A stretch of 10,391 nucleotides of DNA from Rodentolepis nana (lineage: Eukaryota; Platyhelminthes; Cestoda; Cyclophyllidea; Hymenolepididae): NCBI GenBank assembly GCA_900617975.1, contig UZAE01014498.1, forward strand, positions 3,542-13,932, written 5' to 3'. The position numbers and the translations under genes are program-made. The notes under the pieces were generated by a model that did no database searches, was not told where the DNA came from, and saw only the letters and a program-made list of their open reading frames with translations. Shown piece after piece: positions 1-7,915 of the stretch (its first letter is position 1; each line of letters opens with the position of its first letter).

Positions 1-75
1 AAGTTACTATGTCCTTCTTTTAGACTATAGTTAATCAGGCTGTTGGATTATAATAATTCAACATACTATACTCGA

Positions 76-87
76 AAGACAATCAAA
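76..87. repeat. Target-site duplication, left of copy 1
   Basis: AAGACAATCAAA is the left direct repeat of copy 1. Its partner at 382-393 reads AAGACAGTCAAA, one transition different. Length and locus-specific sequence fit target-primed reverse transcription. Confidence 0.75.
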
Positions 88-381
88 AACTTATTTATTT
101 CTTTCAAATGGCAGGCGTTTTGATAGTTATCATTAGTCATTTAGCCGACTTCGAGCTTCACAGAGGGAAGGAACGTCAAAGTGAGAAAAATGCGGGGGGG
201 GGGAACAGAAGAATGATTCACAGATGTTTGAGAGACAGACAGACACAAAGGCAGAGAAAAGGTAATATGAGTACTTGAAGTGGCTGAATATGACATACAG
301 TAGTGTCATGTTAGTTTGAAGCCAGAAGTCAACTGCCAGTTTATAGACTTTTTTTGCCGTATGAATATAAGTTGCACACCC
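88..381 (-). mobile_element. SINE-like retroposon, copy 1 (head internally deleted)
   Basis: Shortest member of the five-copy family, about 294 nt, with its sense direction on the minus strand. On the plus strand it opens with the reversed A-rich tail (TTATTTATTTC), then CAAATGGCAGGCGTTTTGAT, a G10 run at 194-203, the GACAGACAGACACAAAGG body, the B block (AGAAGTCAACTGCC) and a cut-down head. After GCCGTATGAATATAAGTTGC it jumps straight to ACACCC, so about 33 nt of head, including the conserved donor-like motif, is missing compared with copies 3 and 5. Flanking direct repeats at 76-87 and 382-393 match at 11 of 12 positions and mark both ends. Non-autonomous and non-coding; the 88-codon open frame across it is an artefact of the repeat. 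Family name unknown to me. Confidence 0.85.
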
Positions 382-393
382 AAGACAGTCAAA
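382..393. repeat. Target-site duplication, right of copy 1
   Basis: AAGACAGTCAAA directly follows the terminal CACACCC of copy 1 and repeats 76-87 with one mismatch. It shows that the shortened head was either inserted as such or deleted later inside intact flanks. Confidence 0.75.
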
Positions 394-821
394 TATCATA
401 CCGGTTTATATGCTAATATTTGATATTGATCTACTTGCAATTTGAATTACTGTTAATATGATAAGAATACATAAAACAATCTATTAACAAAGATATAAAT
501 ATTTCCAACTAATATTTTGACGATCTTCAAAAATGTTATCCCTATAGGAACCAGAGTCCCCATGAACCGAAACGCTGGGATTGCACACCACGTTGGCAGT
601 CAAATGGGCAAACTCGTAATTCCCTGATATATGCATGGCATTGAACAAGAAATAATTAAGGCAGGAGAAAGAAAGGCTCCTTAATTCGAAGTGAACAAGA
701 AGTATCGAAACCGTTGTCGTGAATGCTCAGGTGCAACATTCTCATAGAACCAACATCAAGTAAATTAACTATCTAAAAAATCAACCCCCCCTTCGACACT
801 ACTCCCTCACTCTCTTTAGTA

Positions 822-1163
822 GTGGACTTTGGAAGCAATCTTATCGACAGGGGTTCACTTCAAACGTATAAAACCTTCTTAGTCCGCCTTTGTAGATCAT
901 TAAAAACTCGAAAATGCATCAAACTAATCTATCTTGAGATAAGGAGAAGAAAAGTGACCAAACCATTTGTCGAGGAGGCAACCGCTAAACCTCCACTGAT
1001 GAAAGCAAACATTTGTTGTGTGCGTTTGTGGACGCGTTGGTGTGACTCAAGTAAGCGAGGTGAATCTGGCAGTACGATTTGTGGACAGACCGAAAGCCTC
1101 AATTCTGATTTACGAATTAGTTGTCTCCATTGCGCAAACATGACCCTGGAAACCAAAAAATGA
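822..1163 (+). other. Open frame of unknown status, 113 codons
   Basis: One of the longest open frames outside the SINE copies. The translation is basic and cysteine-rich (ICCVRLWTRWCDSSKRGE, then SCLHCANMTLETKK at the end). I recognise no family. The cysteines are not spaced like a CCHC knuckle or a classical zinc finger. An overlapping minus-strand frame of 92 codons (929-1207) covers the same DNA, which is what chance openness or a locally GC-richer stretch would give. No start context, splice sites or neighbouring frame supports a gene. Possible alternatives are a fossil transposon fragment or chance; I lean to chance. Confidence 0.12.
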
Positions 1164-1638
1164 AGAAAGGTACTGCATGAATTAGAAAAAATCTGTTGAC
1201 ATTGCAAGAACCACGCCTATGTGTAACTATGGCTACAACGACAAATTCTTTCTCTTTCCCTTCTTCTACTCAACACCACTCACAAGTACGAATTAATGGA
1301 AGTGGGAAGTGACTTAGACTGACCAATCAGTGGACAGACATACGTCTTAGGACGAGAGCATCATTCTTTGTATTTGGGTGTTGTTGGAGTAGTGTGGTAT
1401 GGGAGAACCAAATGATGAATCGAGTGGATTTTAGTGGTCATAAATCATAAAGTGCCACAACAGTGTGGCTAATGCTCGTGTTGGATACCCACCCTTATGT
1501 TCAGTGTTAACAATGTGATTGCTCAGTGCTTGAAGTTAAATGAAAAGTAGACCACCTGGGAATCTTTTATTGATCACAATTCTCACAACACTGAAGAAGA
1601 CAATAATGAGCACAATAGGTGAAACCTAATACAAGTCA

Positions 1639-1893
1639 TTGGTGAGGCAGATTATTCAAGAAGTCTTTATCTTTGTCAGCCATCAAGCGATGTTGGTTTT
1701 CCTTTCAAAATGTCGAAGGAATTCGATTCAGGTGACCAGGTTTGGAGCTGCCAACTTCAAGCAAACACTGGCAGTTAAGGAAGTAGTTCTTGAAAGGACA
1801 AAGAAGGCTTTAATGAGATGCGTACCAATTGTTAATTCCTTTTCAGAAGGACTTTTGGTAAGGAGTCATTATGCGCCTAACAGGGTTTGGTAG
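1639..1893 (+). other. Open frame of unknown status, 84 codons
   Basis: The reading MVRQIIQEVFIFVSHQAMLV is followed by a moderately basic segment (VLERTKKALMRC) and ends in NRVW. I recognise no domain. I checked it for integrase-tail or reverse-transcriptase motifs because parts read vaguely like retroelement text. A neighbouring frame gives a short GDQVW, but stops interrupt it and no catalytic motif follows. Recorded only because it is among the longer frames in an otherwise empty stretch. It may be a decayed element or chance. Confidence 0.1.
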
Positions 1894-2172
1894 TAATGAG
1901 GTAAAATACTGAATCGCATGGTTAAACCCCCCTCTCATTTAGCCAACTTCCATTCAAGCATCAGCTGGCCAGATTAGTATCAATATTCCCTAAGCCATTT
2001 CCAAAACAACCGATTCCTATTTGTTTACTTTGAAGTGATGAATAATACGGCACCCTAGGTCCACCTTCTCTAACTTATCTCCCTCAGGCCATTAAGACTC
2101 CTCACTTAGTCACTCTTTTATGGCAATATCCCTCCAATCTGCCTCTTTTCTTCTTTTCTTAGTTCTCCTCCT

Positions 2173-2197
2173 TCAATATCTTGCAGCAAGATATTGA
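2173..2197. repeat. Perfect inverted repeat, 12-bp arms, 1-nt centre
   Basis: TCAATATCTTGC and GCAAGATATTGA are exact reverse complements separated by a single A. It lies in a pyrimidine-rich, unique region and is not part of the SINE family. The tiny loop makes a cruciform more plausible than a functional RNA hairpin. It could equally be a palindromic protein-binding site. Role unknown. Confidence 0.7.
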
Positions 2198-2948
2198 TTT
2201 CCACCACCCTGATCTCAACTTTCTACTTAGTTGTTTGAATATGATTTTCCAAAAACACAACTAATGGAAATACAGTGCTTTCATTGTAGGCCACTCCTTC
2301 TGTTAGGCATCGAATTCACAAACCACATGGCAATTATGTGCAAATTAGTTTCTTCAGCATTGATATAAACACACAGTTCGAATAATAAATCATATATTTA
2401 TCCAAAATTAGGTCAAACACATATTTGTTACTATTTGTAACAGTTATAACATAGTATCGTAAACCGTAAAAATCATTCTTGAGTCATTATGAAAATACAA
2501 TTAAGAGCTTAAATTATTCCTATGAAAATGGTTTCCCTGGACACACGCCTTCATGCGAGTTGATGATAGTCATCTTAAAAGAAATTCTTGTTTTCTGGCA
2601 TGCAGTTAACCTGTACCACGATAAACAGAAAGGTGCATGACAAAGAAAACCCTCTTAAAGGAATAAGTCAGGACACCATTTCAAATATCTGACTTTATTT
2701 GAATTCCAGAGGCATTCGTTTGTTCTCCTACTCTTAAGTGGTTTAGTACAACAAAATACTTCCACGATGACACCGTGTTAAACGGTCTAGTCTTTGCCTC
2801 CATGTTCAATCTGCCAACTAGATATAGGTAGGCCCATATAGACCCAAATATAGAGAAGAAATATGCCTTTTTTTAATTCGGGCAATTTATAGACTTATTG
2901 CAAGCTACATGTGCATGAAGTTCTGTTAGTTTAATGCAGCCAGTATTT

Positions 2949-2984
2949 GGAGGTGGTGGGAGGGGGGGGGGGTTGGGGGGGGTG
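2949..2984 (+). repeat. G-rich tract, quadruplex-forming type
   Basis: The stretch GGAGGTGGTGGGA is followed by an 11-G run (2962-2972), TT and an 8-G run (2975-2982). Long G-runs separated by very short spacers satisfy the usual quadruplex pattern. It lies outside any SINE copy and has no SINE sequence beside it, so it is not simply an expansion of the SINE tract. Confidence 0.75.
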
Positions 2985-4369
2985 AAACTTGTGATAGATT
3001 ATGACCCAGACGTAGTGCATCTGTCAAGAGCGGCTTTCATGCGCATTTGGATAAGGATGACCTAATTGAACGGTACATACTGAAGCAAATTTAAAACTAT
3101 ATTTTTGCACATTTGGCATTGAATTCCTATTAAAAATTCACTCCTTGAGTATCTGGGTGAGTATATATCTGCGATATCTGGTCAATTTATTCAGCTTACT
3201 TCTTGTCACCTCACTTCTTCTAAGGACTTTGAATAGATATTTCCCAAAGTGAACTCTGCTACTAATCCGGACTCACTGTGAGTGCTTACTATGAATTCCA
3301 GTAACATAATTGATTGTTTTACGGCTAAATTTGGTAAAACGTCATTGTAATATACCTGGCAAAGTTATTCATTAGTAAATTTAATCATTGAATTTTCCAG
3401 TTCAATGACAAACAAATTACATTCGTAGAACTTCAGCAGAAATCAATTTTTTACTTCTTGTTATCATTGAAAAGGCTATTCATTATCTATTTAGATCTTC
3501 GAGTAATGTTAATTATGATAAATAAAGTAAATAAAGATGTATATTAATTGATAATTAGCCGTTAAAATAACTAAGGGGAGATTTGCCCACCCCCCTCCCC
3601 CTCTCACACACACAATAACTTGGCTTGATATTCTGGCGTCATCAACCGCGTGTTAAAATTCAATCAAATCATGTGTAGCCTAATTTTAAATGTGAGGCAA
3701 ATCAATCTGAATTAAGATAAGCGAAAGGTGGAAAAAGCAAAACAATTAAAAATCTGCGCTTCTCTAAAACCATTTGTCCATTCGTTTTGCAAGTAAAGCT
3801 CCAAGGCTAGTGCTCCCCTTTATACATTTTGTCCATTTAAAAAAAAGATTGTAACAAACATATGATTTTGACTTGCTTCATTTGCCATTTCTGCGCCCCA
3901 TCCATAACACTTTCAGTTGCTTGGAGAAGAGAACAAAGCGCTCAATTTGAAATGGTCAAGAAATATAGAGGGATGGGAATACTCAAACCTTAAGAGCTGC
4001 TAATTGGTTTTGTGAAGATGATAATAGGATGAAGCCAGCTAACATTAATTGAGAAGATAAAAAACTGATTTAGTTGAATTTCAGCTTGAGTTGGGTAATC
4101 TACCGAAAGAATACTCGTCTCAGTTCTTCTAAAGTTCAGAGTATTGGTTTGTTTGCACAGGTTATAAGGACAGCTAAATGAGAAGATCTCTGATATGCCA
4201 TATCACCTGAAGCGTGTTCACCTTGTTCACTCATATTTTACAGCCACCTTTTATTCAAAGACCTTGTATCTGAAATCGTATCTGGAGAAATGAGTGCACA
4301 CTGGAACATATTCATCGATCAATGCTTATTCCTCCATATTCTATATTTCCCACAAGATTAACTTCTAGT
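2985..4369. other. Non-repeat, apparently non-coding stretch
   Basis: About 1.4 kb of AT-rich DNA with no open frame of note on either strand. It holds an A-rich run with two AAATAAAG units (about 3522-3538), a C-rich/CA simple repeat (listed separately) and nothing else I can name. Consistent with intron or intergenic DNA. Confidence 0.6.
3586..3614. repeat. C-rich / CA simple repeat
   Basis: CCCACCCCCCTCCCCC runs into CTCTCACACACACA, a compound of C-runs and a short CA microsatellite. It is one of several mononucleotide G or C runs in an otherwise AT-rich window. Confidence 0.7.
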
Positions 4370-4477
4370 ATTTATTTATTTTTATCAAATGGCAGGCTTT
4401 ATGGTAGTTATCATTAGCCCTTTAGTTGAGTTCGGGCTTCACAGAAGCAAGAAACATCAAAGTCACATGGACCAATT

Positions 4478-4504
4478 GGGGGGGTGGGGTGGGGGGGGGG
4501 GGGG
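4478..4504 (+). repeat. Expanded G tract inside copy 2
   Basis: Runs of 7, 4 and 14 G separated by single T residues. Copies 3 and 4 carry only about five G or C at the corresponding place and copy 1 has ten (194-203), so this is a microsatellite grown from a tract built into the SINE. It matches the quadruplex pattern on the plus strand. Replication slippage is the likely cause, and run length may also be a sequencing or assembly uncertainty. Confidence 0.75.
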
Positions 4505-4509
4505 TGAGA

Positions 4510-4650
4510 GAGGGAAGAGTGATTCACAGATGGAGAGAAAAGGTAAGGTGAGTATCAAAATGAAAAAAAGTCGAGAGGGGGAGGGGGAGAACAGAAGAGT
4601 ATTTCAAAGATGTAAAAGAGACAGACACAAAGGTGGAAAAAAAGTTAGGG
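4510..4650 (-). repeat. Partial body duplication inside copy 2
   Basis: Two diverged versions of the pyrimidine-rich body (purine-rich on the plus strand) lie in tandem, about 4510-4560 and 4572-4650. The shared words are AGAGGG, GAAGAGT, TTCA and AGATG. Other copies hold one version. The units differ enough that the duplication is not recent, or it joined two family members. Confidence 0.55.
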
Positions 4651-4792
4651 GAGAACTATGGAAGTGGTTAAATATGACATACAGTCATGGTAGCCTGAAG
4701 TCAGAAGTCAACTGCGAGTTTATAGTCTCTTTTGCCGTATGAGTACACGTTGCCCAGGGTGCTCCACATGAAGGTAAGTCTAACGCGTACCC

Positions 4793-6213
4793 TCTAAGGA
4801 AGATCATAACATAGCATTATCCACGACATCATATTCTTCAATTTTATAATGCTGATCTATCGAAATTCCCAAGCCTCTTAATAGAAACAGTGGTTACATG
4901 GAAATGAGCCTTACCAATGCTTTAACTCATGCAATAAATTGAAGTCTTTCTTTGCTTCGCTTGGGTAATTTATCTTTCTGAGTGGAGAATAAAGAGATTT
5001 CAAACTGTCAACATGTAACCCTATAATTTGGAAGATTCAATGAATGTGTTCATTTGGTTGCTAAGTTAATACAAATTATTGTAATAGTAAAAACAAATGT
5101 TTAATACATGCAATTGATTCTTACTCTACGGCTTCAGCATGGCCAGCATTAAAGTTCACTCCTTGCATCCACAAGTGCAGTATCTTGAGTTATGCGCGAT
5201 CTTATTTACTAAAACGCTTTCAATCCAATCTCCGACTGATGGTAAGAAATCGATAAAATGCAATGAGTGTATTGGGACATTCTCGAGTTAAATTTAGCAA
5301 AGTAAAAAATTCAAACAACTGTTTCAATTGTTTTTTTCTCGAAATTACAGCCGTTTGGACCAGCTTAACTGAGAACTCTCATATATCAGCCTAGCAGTAC
5401 ATGAATCAGACTAACAGTAGTCGAGAGGAAATTCTTTCATGTCCGTATAATAATCAATGGGATGGGAGTCGAATAAGCAGTTAATCATAAGGATGAAGAT
5501 TGTTGTGGGTAAGAATTATTCTGACCAGACGCCGTCGAGGTATACACATAATTAATGACTTTTTTGCCGCATTTCACGCGAGGCATCTACTCAGCATTCA
5601 CAACTTTCCCTGTTTCCACAATCGCTCTGTTCATGAATCATTCGGTGTTTAGTCCCACCTGTCTAAAAGTCATCATATGTTTCTCCGCTTTAGATATATT
5701 ATTTCCACTCACCCGTGCCCTTTTTTTTGCACTGTGTCGACCTTGAGGAAAAAGTAAAACAACAAATGATCAACAACCATGGACAACTTGAAAAATCACA
5801 GGACAAATTTGAATAATTTTTTTCCTTTTTATCTGTTTACAAATGTGCAAACAGACAGGCGTGAGTGTTATAAGCAAGACTACTGGAAGGACCTTGAATA
5901 TGAAAGGCGATTTAATGCTAGGCTAATATTACCCTATTGCCTTAACAGAAGAACAAAGACATCAGCCGTATACACCACCGAAAGTTATTAGAGCCTAAAG
6001 GATGAAACTGACGCGAACGCCCAAACATCCTAACTCGATTATGTTGGATAAATGAGGTTAAGAAAACAAAAATGCCGATTAAATAAGAACTGTAGACAAA
6101 ATAACGTTCAAGTTTTAATCTGTCTTATCACTGTGTATACTAGCAGTCGGGGAAAAGAAAACATGAATTTGGAAATTTGACTTTCGGAATTCTATTGTTT
6201 GCAGTGATGAAAT
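4793..6213. other. Non-repeat, apparently non-coding stretch
   Basis: About 1.4 kb, AT-rich. Two short open frames lie near its right side (5555-5746 and 5779-5991); neither resembles a known family. The first encodes a mostly hydrophobic 63-residue string, as T-rich DNA often does. No RNA gene or repeat was recognised. Confidence 0.55.
5779..5991 (+). other. Open frame with possible acceptor-like site; doubtful exon
   Basis: A 70-codon frame. Its first third comes from T-rich DNA, and the later part (RRECYKQDYWKDLEYERRFNAR, then LNRRTKTSAVYTTESY) looks more protein-like. A pyrimidine tract (TTTTTTTCCTTTTTATCTG) followed by AAACAG at 5849-5854 resembles a 3' splice acceptor, so a terminal exon from about 5855 to the TAG at 5989-5991 is conceivable. 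No donor, upstream exon or known domain supports it, and such acceptor look-alikes are common in AT-rich DNA. I recognise no family. Chance is the default reading. Confidence 0.12.
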
Positions 6214-6228
6214 ACATCTAGAAAAATT
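6214..6228. repeat. Target-site duplication, left of copy 3
   Basis: ACATCTAGAAAAATT precedes copy 3. The partner after the element (6543-6556, ATATCTAGAAAATT) differs by one transition and one A in the A-run. Confidence 0.75.
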
Positions 6229-6542
6229 GTTTCTTTCAAATGGCAGGCGTTTCGATAGTTATCATTAGCTCTTAGCTGACTTCGAACTTCACAGAGAGGA
6301 GAAACATCAAAGTGAGAAAATTTCAAGAGGGGGAGAGAAGAGTGATTTGGAGATGTAAAAGAGACAGACACGATGATAGAGAGTAGGGTAAGGTGATTAC
6401 TGTAGAAGTGGTCGACTATGACATACAGTGGGATCATGGTGGTTAGAAGTCAGAAGTCAACTGCTGGTTAATAGACTTTTTTGCCGTATGAGCATATGTT
6501 GCCCAGGGTGTACCATGTGGAGGTAAGTCTATCGCACACCCC
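6229..6542 (-). mobile_element. SINE-like retroposon, copy 3 (near-complete, reference-like)
   Basis: About 314 nt, with sense direction on the minus strand, and the cleanest copy. On the plus strand: GTTTCTTTCAAATGGCAGGC, ATAGTTATCATTAGC, GCTGACTTCGAACTTCACAG, a body with AAGAGGGGGAGAGAAGAGTG and AAGAGACAGACACGATG, the linker CTATGACATACAGT, the B block (AGAAGTCAGAAGTCAACTGC), then TTTTTTGCCGTATGAG, CCCAGGGTG, GGAGGTAAGTC and the terminus CGCACACCCC. Its head differs from that of copy 5 at only 4 of about 61 positions, all transitions. Flanking direct repeats of 14 to 15 bp define both ends. It has almost no A-rich tail, unlike copies 1, 2 and 5. Non-coding. Confidence 0.88.
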
Positions 6543-6556
6543 ATATCTAGAAAATT
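6543..6556. repeat. Target-site duplication, right of copy 3
   Basis: ATATCTAGAAAATT begins immediately after the terminal CACACCCC and repeats 6214-6228 with one mismatch and a one-base difference in the A-run. Confidence 0.75.
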
Positions 6557-7210
6557 AAACTTTTCAAATATAATTTTTAATAGAATCCTCCCTTTTCCAC
6601 TTCGGGTTCGATTATCTTACTCCTCGAAGTGTTCTGATATTTTCTTGAGATCGAAATATTATTTTCCATGAGCAATAACAATAAAGTTTTTTACGCCCTT
6701 CTTTGTCTTTTTTTCTTCTAAAATTCAAAATAATTTTCTATTTAATCTCACATTTATTGCAATAAGTTATTTATATAATCTCAAGTGACATTCACAACCA
6801 CCATCAAAAATGTTATACACATTTAATATTGATAACAATTTAGTGATTCATGGGGGGAGTGATTGTGCCTAAAGAGACTGGCAAAAAGTATAAATCATTT
6901 TTATTCAACAACGGAACGATTGGCGAACTTTTCGGCATTTTTGCAGCTGCCTCGCCAAATACATAACTTTGAATGTTCTGTATATGCTTTACAAAAAAAA
7001 AATACCTTCACCTTTTACACGAGCCTTAGCAAATAATACCTGAATGGAAAAAAATAGCCAGTAAAAACAAACGTTTTGTCTATCAAGTTATGCATTAGCT
7101 TGGCGTTCTTTTTCCCCGAGATTTCCAAATTTTAGACGTAATGCCATTTTGCATCGTCTGACTTTCCTTGTACTTGTCAGAAATTAAAATTAGGCAGATT
7201 GAAAAGTAGA

Positions 7211-7222
7211 AGAGAGAGAGAG
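7211..7222 (+). repeat. AG dinucleotide microsatellite
   Basis: Six uninterrupted AG units, beside a purine-rich segment that continues into the G-rich tract at 7257. Confidence 0.8.
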
Positions 7223-7256
7223 ATAAGCAGGTTTCAGAGGGTAATTGAATGAAATA

Positions 7257-7292
7257 GGGAGGGGGGAAGGAGGGGGTGGATGGTGGGCAGGG
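7257..7292 (+). repeat. G-rich tract, quadruplex-forming type
   Basis: Five runs of three or more G (GGG, GGGGGG, GGGGG, GGG, GGG) are separated by spacers of 1, 5, 8 and 2 nt. This satisfies the usual pattern if one longer loop is allowed. It lies in unique sequence between SINE copies 3 and 4. Confidence 0.65.
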
Positions 7293-7582
7293 AATCGAAT
7301 GTTATGAGATAATGCCCATGCAACGCCATCAATGAATAAACAGAAAGGCTCCCAACGAAAGGAATTCGAAGGATTGACGCAGCACATAAACTGCTATATC
7401 CATCAGTCTTATTTGATTTTCGAACAAGATGTAATTGAATGCATATGCTTGACAATTTCTAAACAAATTTAATGAAATGTGCATATCTAATTCGTTGTTT
7501 TAATTAATTATTAGCTTAAATAATGGAATGTGACGATCTATCTTACCACTTGGTGAATAGGCAATCAAATATTCTGCGTTTG

Positions 7583-7596
7583 ATATCGAAAAGATA
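7583..7596. repeat. Target-site duplication, left of copy 4
   Basis: ATATCGAAAAGATA is repeated at 7902-7915 as ATATCGGCAAGATA, 12 of 14 positions identical. Confidence 0.7.
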
Positions 7597-7901
7597 GGTT
7601 GCGCAAAAGACTTACCTTTACGTGGTGTACCCGGACAACGTATATTCATACGGCTAGAAGGTCTATAAACCGGCAGTCGACTTCAAAATACCACGACCCC
7701 ACAGTAAGTCATGTTCAACCACTTCCGCAGTACCCACCTTCCATTTCTCTCTACCTACGTGTCTCTTTCACATTTGTGACTCACTCTTCTTTCCCCCTCT
7801 TCACATTTTATGTCTTTGTCCGTTCCTATCCTATGTGAAGCCTGAAGTCAACTGAAAGACTAATAGTAGCTATCATATAGCCTCCTACTTGACCTAAATA
7901 A
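7597..7901 (+). mobile_element. SINE-like retroposon, copy 4
   Basis: About 305 nt, with sense direction on the plus strand. The head is diverged but clear: GGTTGCGC, AGACTTACCTTTACGTGGTG, TACCCGGACAACGTATATTC, ATACGGC. Then come the B block (CCGGCAGTCGACTTC), the linker AAGTCATGTTCAACCACTTC, the pyrimidine-rich body (TGTGACTCACTCTTCTTTCC) and GTGAAGCCTGAAGTCAACTG. The 3' segment (GACTAATAGTAGCTATCATA) is followed by GCCTCCTACTTGA and CTAAATAAATA, where the normal GCCATTTGA is mutated. The B block lost one of its two TGACTTC units. Flanking 14-bp repeats set the ends. The 79-codon frame over it only reflects the repeat. Confidence 0.85.
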
Positions 7902-7915
7902 ATATCGGCAAGATA
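7902..7915. repeat. Target-site duplication, right of copy 4
   Basis: ATATCGGCAAGATA follows the AAATAA tail of copy 4 and matches 7583-7596 with two mismatches. Confidence 0.7.

Larger units (their letters stand above)
394..2948. other. Non-repeat, apparently non-coding stretch
   Basis: About 2.5 kb with no recognisable gene. It is AT-rich, with isolated C-runs (785-791, 1926-1931), a pyrimidine-rich zone around 2060-2220, and an inverted repeat at 2173-2197 listed separately. Two open frames (822-1163 and 1639-1893) are the longest here. The zone 780-1900 is somewhat richer in GC and in open frames than its surroundings, so it might be an old exon or decayed element, but no domain could be named. 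No tRNA or rRNA was seen. It could be intron or intergenic DNA. Confidence 0.6.
4370..4792 (-). mobile_element. SINE-like retroposon, copy 2 (expanded and duplicated body)
   Basis: About 423 nt, with sense direction on the minus strand. On the plus strand it begins with the reversed tail (ATTTATTTATTTTTATC), then CAAATGGCAGGC, and ends with GCCGTATGAGTACACGTTGC, CCAGGGTG, AAGGTAAGTC and CGCGTACCC. The extra length comes from a G-rich expansion at 4478-4504 and a second copy of the purine-rich body: GAAGAGTGATTCACAGATG near 4515 and its diverged partner GAAGAGTATTTCAAAGATG near 4594. The B block reads GCCTGAAGTCAGAAGTCAAC. A flanking duplication is not clear; only a TCTA-centred match of a few bases is seen, so the ends are approximate. 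A 117-codon plus-strand frame runs over it and is not a gene. Confidence 0.85.
6557..7582. other. Non-repeat spacer between inverted SINE copies
   Basis: About 1 kb of AT-rich DNA separating copy 3 (minus) from copy 4 (plus). It contains an AG microsatellite (7211-7222) and a G-rich tract (7257-7292). Two minus-strand frames of 65 and 73 codons overlap the G-rich tract and give proline-rich strings (HHPPPPSPLP and the like), a product of the C-runs and not of selection. No gene was seen. Confidence 0.6.

Noticed and set aside
133..399. Minus-strand frames at 133-399 and 6192-6437, and a plus-strand frame at 7599-7838, with shared words such as TYIHTAK or FSHFDV
   Set aside because: They fall within SINE copies 1, 3 and 4 and share words only through the common repeat.
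996..1060. CTGATGA core recalling a hammerhead ribozyme
   Set aside because: No matching GAAA box with flanking stems follows at a suitable distance.
4389..4742. 117-codon plus-strand frame, the longest in the window
   Set aside because: It lies wholly inside SINE copy 2, includes a poly-glycine string from the G tract, and its end (HGSLKSEVNCEF) recurs in frames over copy 5 because the DNA is repeated, not because a protein is conserved.
5555..5746. 63-codon hydrophobic frame, possibly a membrane peptide
   Set aside because: T-rich DNA gives Phe and Leu by composition. There is no family resemblance and no supporting context.
6281..6287. GTTCGAA on the sense strand of copy 3, recalling a tRNA B box
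   Set aside because: It lies near the 3' end of the element, is not kept in copies 2, 4 and 5, and has no A box upstream at a suitable distance.
6511..6528. Head as a spliced-leader RNA gene (ATG followed by a GTAAGT donor in copy 3)
   Set aside because: The ATG is not kept in copies 4 and 5 (ACGTGG or ACGTAA), no Sm-site follows, and the orientation is opposite to the strand defined by tail and flanking repeats.
7190..7455. Two overlapping minus-strand frames with proline-rich strings
   Set aside because: The proline run is the complement of the G-rich tract at 7257-7292. The two frames overlap and neither has a recognisable domain.
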